A stretch of 64,000 nt of DNA. Source: Diphasiastrum complanatum. Taxonomy: Eukaryota; Streptophyta; Lycopodiopsida; Lycopodiales; Lycopodiaceae. Numbering within the stretch: position 1 is the first letter of the stretch; every line of letters starts with the position of its first letter. Positions 61,374 to 64,000 of the stretch are shown one piece after another. Both the position numbers and the translations under genes were made by a program. Where the stretch lies: assembly GCA_029204225.1 (NCBI GenBank), contig CM055095.1:56912844-56976843 (forward strand), written 5' to 3'. The notes under the pieces were generated by a model that was not told the DNA's origin, searched no databases, and was given only the letters and a program-made list of their open reading frames with translations.

Positions 61374-62124
61374 TGTTAGGGACCCAACCCTTTTGGTCCT
61401 GAACCCTAACTTGGGACCGAATGTCAACTGGGCCTGTTGACTTGACCAGTGACTCGGGACCTGCATGGCTACCACTTGTCGTGATCTAAGATGTGTGCTT
61501 GGCTTGGAGACTCGTACTATTAGATTCCCCATCGTTGAATCTGGTCATTGCTAAGACAAAATCAGGTGACAAACACTTCGTTACCGCCCAACCAGGGAGG
61601 TACTACCACCTCTCCCTCGTGCATTGGAGCCATAGACCACCATCAAGCCAACTTGGATCTCCGTGGACTTTGTTATCGCCCAACCATAGAGGTACTACCA
61701 CCTCTCCCTCATGCATTGGAGCCATAGACCACCATCAAGCCAACTTGGATCTCTGATGAGCCACGGCGTCCCATACCACCATACCTTACCCTCGACCCTC
61801 ACCTGCCTACATCATGAGGCTCGTCCCAACCTAACCACCAGTGCAAGAGCTTTTCATTCTCCAGGAGAGAATGAATGACAATCTCTTGAAGATCCACCTC
61901 TATATACATAGTCTAGGTGGGGTCACCTCCAACCTAAGGGGTCACGCCTGACCAACGACACGCGTTAGTTGTGCACTGATTCAGGTGTCATAACAAAGGG
62001 TCACCTCGAGCCAATAGGACATTGACACGTGGCACCAAATTGATCTATAGCTCCGAACCAGCATCCCGTAGAATGCGACCGTCACCTCAAGTTTTCCGTT
62101 AGGTTTCCTTATGGGTATGTAACA
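61374..62124 (-). repeat. 3' LTR of the gypsy element at the right edge
   Basis: On the minus strand the polypurine tract AAAGGGGAGGGAA is followed at 62,124 by TGTTACATACCC, the LTR start. The likely end is GGTCCCTAACA at 61,374, giving 751 bp. It contains a 92-bp tandem duplication (61,581-61,672 and 61,673-61,753) with CGCCCAACCA and AGGTACTACCACCTCTCCCT in both copies. The 5' LTR is outside the window. Confidence 0.7.
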
Positions 62125-62225
62125 TTCCCTCCCCTTTAAGAACCTCCTCCTAAAGGGAGCAAGCCAGGGAAGTTCAATCTTAAGTAGACTTCCCTCTCTC
62201 AAGTGTCCTCCTCATCTTGCCTTTC

Positions 62226-62923
62226 CAATGTACCAGTATTTCCTCGAAACGGGACGTACGAAACGACCCCGTTTCGAAACGCCATTTCAGTGTTCGAAAC
62301 GACCGAAAAAAAAAAAAACACCAATTGAAACCGCACCATAAGCTTTGTAGTATGTACTGGCAATGGGCATGAACAGATTCTCGCAACCTAATAACCTATC
62401 CATGATAGTATCAATAATTTCAATAATTGATTGAGGAAAGTGACCATAATCACCATACACAGCTTCTCCTCTTGAAATTGCATTCTAATTTCTCTAGAGC
62501 ATTCTCATGAAATTGGATGTATCTACTTGTTACTAGACTGTCTATGACATCTGTAAACCCCAAAAACCGCGTCAAAAGCTTTGTAGTATGTACTGGCAAT
62601 GGGCATGAACAGATTCTCGCAACCTAATAACCTATCCATAACAGTATCAATAATTGATTGAGGAAAGTGACCATAGTCACCATACACAGCTTCTCCTCTT
62701 GAAATTGCATTCTCTAGAGCATTCTCATGAAATTGGATGTATCTACTTGTTACTAGACTTTCTATGACATCTGTAAACCTTAAAAACCCTCGAAAACACA
62801 TTTTCAAAAAAGAAAACCCCAAAAAAAATTTCCCGTTTCGAACTTGAACCAGACGTTTCAAATGCGTTTCGAAACGCATATGAAACGGCGTACGAAACGC
62901 GCCCATGAAACATTGCAATGTAC
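62226..62923. mobile_element. hAT-like non-autonomous element nested in the gypsy chromodomain
   Basis: Element 62,234-62,915 (682 bp) with perfect 8-bp duplications CAATGTAC at 62,226-62,233 and 62,916-62,923. Its ends start CAGTATTTC and, on the other strand, CAATGTTTC, and carry dense GAAACG/CGTTTC subterminal repeats, including palindromic CGTTTCGAAACG. The interior is a direct duplication of about 230 bp (about 62,338-62,572 and 62,577-62,797) with gene-like coding potential. It carries no transposase, so it depended on an autonomous hAT. Confidence 0.93.
62338..62797 (-). repeat. Duplicated gene-like cargo within the nested hAT-like element
   Basis: Two direct copies start with AGCTTTGTAGTATGTACTGG on the plus strand. 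Read on the minus strand, the right copy is open: FTDVIESLVTSRYIQFHENA, ENAISRGEAVYGDYGHFPQS and DTVMDRLLGCENLFMPIAST, then YYKAFDA. The left copy has small insertions (about 62,424 and 62,488) that break the frame. GTTTACAG upstream of the conserved part may be an old splice acceptor, so the unit could be a captured host exon. I do not recognise the source protein. Confidence 0.6.
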
Positions 62924-64000
62924 TAGAAATTTAGAAACCAAACGGTTTCTCAATTGGTGTCGACGAACGTCGACAACCTTCTCTAACACCGTTGGTACAA
63001 AGGTAGTCAGATCATCCAATTCAACCAGTTCACCTTCCGAAATTAGGGAATCCTTCCGACGCTCTTTCAAACGACTTACGTGGAAAACATGATGAACCCC
63101 AACTCCAATCAGAAGATCTAGCTGATACGCGACCCAGTTGTTTCTTCTTATATGGACCTCTATATCGTGGAGAAAGCCTATGACATTTCCTCGTCCGCAA
63201 TACCTTAGAATCTTTAGGGATTTTAAGATACACCTAGGTTTCAACCTCAATTCTCGAGATGAGAAACTGCGGTTAGCATAAAACTGCGCTCTATCTTGAG
63301 CAATTTTAATGCTTTCTTTGGCCACTTGCAACATCTCTTGCATATCTTGCGGGAAATCCACTGCAGCTTGCACCTTGAGACCTTTGAGTCCAATAGAAAC
63401 TGGTGAACGTGGCTGAAAGCCATACATCAGCATAAAAGGACTAAATCGGGTGGCAGAATGCTTTGCACTGTTGTGCACGAACTCAATCATTGGGAGATAT
63501 TTTTCCCAATCAGTTTGTCGATGCTCTAAGCATATCTTCCAACGTCTGGTTGACACGTTCCCCGTCAGATTTTGGGTGATCTAAAGAACTAAGACTAAGG
63601 GTTGTTTCAAGTTTATCAAAAACTAACTGCCAGACCTTGCCAATGAATTTGGAGTCACGGTCACTGACAATATCATTCGGCAAGCCATATAATCTAAACA
63701 ACTTTTCATCAAAAAGTTGGGCTAGTTCAGATGCCTTGACAGTTGATTTAGTTGGTATAAATTGCGCCAATTTGGTTAGCCTGTCAACCACCACCCAAAT
63801 GGCATCGTCTTCCCAGTTTTAGGGAGTCCAGTCACAAAATCCATTGAAATACTTTGCATCGTCTTCCCAGTTTTAGGGAGTCCAGTCACAAAATCCATTG
63901 AATACTTTCTCATTTCTTGTTGGGAATTTCCAAAGGATGTAGAAGACTCGTAACTTTGAGTCTTTCTGCTTTATTATACTGGCATTGTTCACAACCTTGA

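Larger units (their letters stand above)
62125..64000 (-). pseudogene. Ty3/gypsy integrase-chromodomain region, interrupted by a hAT-like element
   Basis: This runs off the right edge. 63,920-64,000 (minus) is the end of the integrase zinc finger (CEQCQYNKAERLKV, then LLHPLEIPNKK) with a stop. 63,510-63,794 is the integrase core: VVDRLTKLAQFIPTKSTVKA, GLPNDIVSDRDSKFI and SSLDHPKSDGERVNQTLEDM, where the catalytic Asp (VSDRD) and the downstream Glu (NQTLED) are visible. 62,924-63,556 gives WEKYLPMIEFVHNSAKHSAT and FMLMYGFQPRSP, then HDIEVHIRRNNWVAYQLDLL, HHVFHVSRLKER and LVSKFLVH. The chromodomain is then split: FLVH lies at 62,924 and WKGKMRRTLER resumes at 62,225, on the other side of the element 62,234-62,915. 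Frameshifts and a 54-bp tandem duplication (63,803-63,910) confirm that it is inactive. Confidence 0.92.

Overview
This is nuclear DNA from a flowering plant. The window contains one complete, conserved plastid-protein gene with plant-type introns, the 3' end of a second intron-rich gene, and many plant transposable elements: Ty1/copia, Ty3/gypsy with a chromodomain, hAT, a TRIM, and a non-autonomous LTR element. There are no prokaryotic operons, RNA genes or CRISPR arrays. Seven long CT dinucleotide tracts and multi-kilobase introns suggest a TE-rich genome such as an early-diverging angiosperm, but the species cannot be named from the sequence.

Layout. Positions 1-15,000 are intergenic and TE-derived. 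They hold a broken copia gag, two copies of one copia family on the minus strand (3' LTR plus RNase H/RT near 3.3-4.8 kb and 12.2-14.8 kb), a gypsy pol tail at 11.4-12.2 kb, and a 24-bp minisatellite at 9.26-9.80 kb with a related cluster at 10.4 kb. Positions 15,000-20,000 contain an unassigned ORF and a striking array of near-palindromes at 17.19-17.85 kb.

Positions 20,299-40,577 (+) are a RETICULATA-RELATED (DUF3411) gene. I reconstructed it as seven exons whose reading phases all agree. It encodes 461 residues, but 1.39 kb of coding sequence is spread over 20.3 kb. Intron 1 holds a non-autonomous LTR retrotransposon (22,345-26,560, target-site duplication CCTTG), a related solo LTR (26,642-27,554, duplication GAGAT) and a gypsy RT relic. 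Intron 3 holds a hAT element (30,515-32,932, duplication CTGGAGAC) with a decayed transposase. Intron 4 holds a retroelement relic. Intron 6 has a CT microsatellite just upstream of its 3' splice site.

Positions 40,578-52,400 are intergenic. They hold a compact TRIM element (43,679-44,385, duplication GATTT), a 153-bp CT tract, and a chimera in which a processed-looking WDR5-type WD40 fragment runs into a LINE-like ORF1 (47.4-48.5 kb). Positions 52,470-59,466 (-) carry the last two exons of a coiled-coil, tail-anchored protein resembling plant nuclear-envelope-associated (NEAP) proteins. They are separated by a 6.7-kb intron containing copia, gypsy and hAT-like relics. The right end has a non-autonomous hAT (60,225-60,996) and the 3' part of a gypsy element (61,374 to beyond the window) whose chromodomain is interrupted by another hAT-like element (62,234-62,915, duplication CAATGTAC) that carries a duplicated gene-like segment.

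Only the two host genes look functional. No new multi-gene system is evident. The most unusual structures are the palindrome array, the WD40/LINE chimera, the cargo-carrying hAT and the group of exactly bounded small LTR elements.
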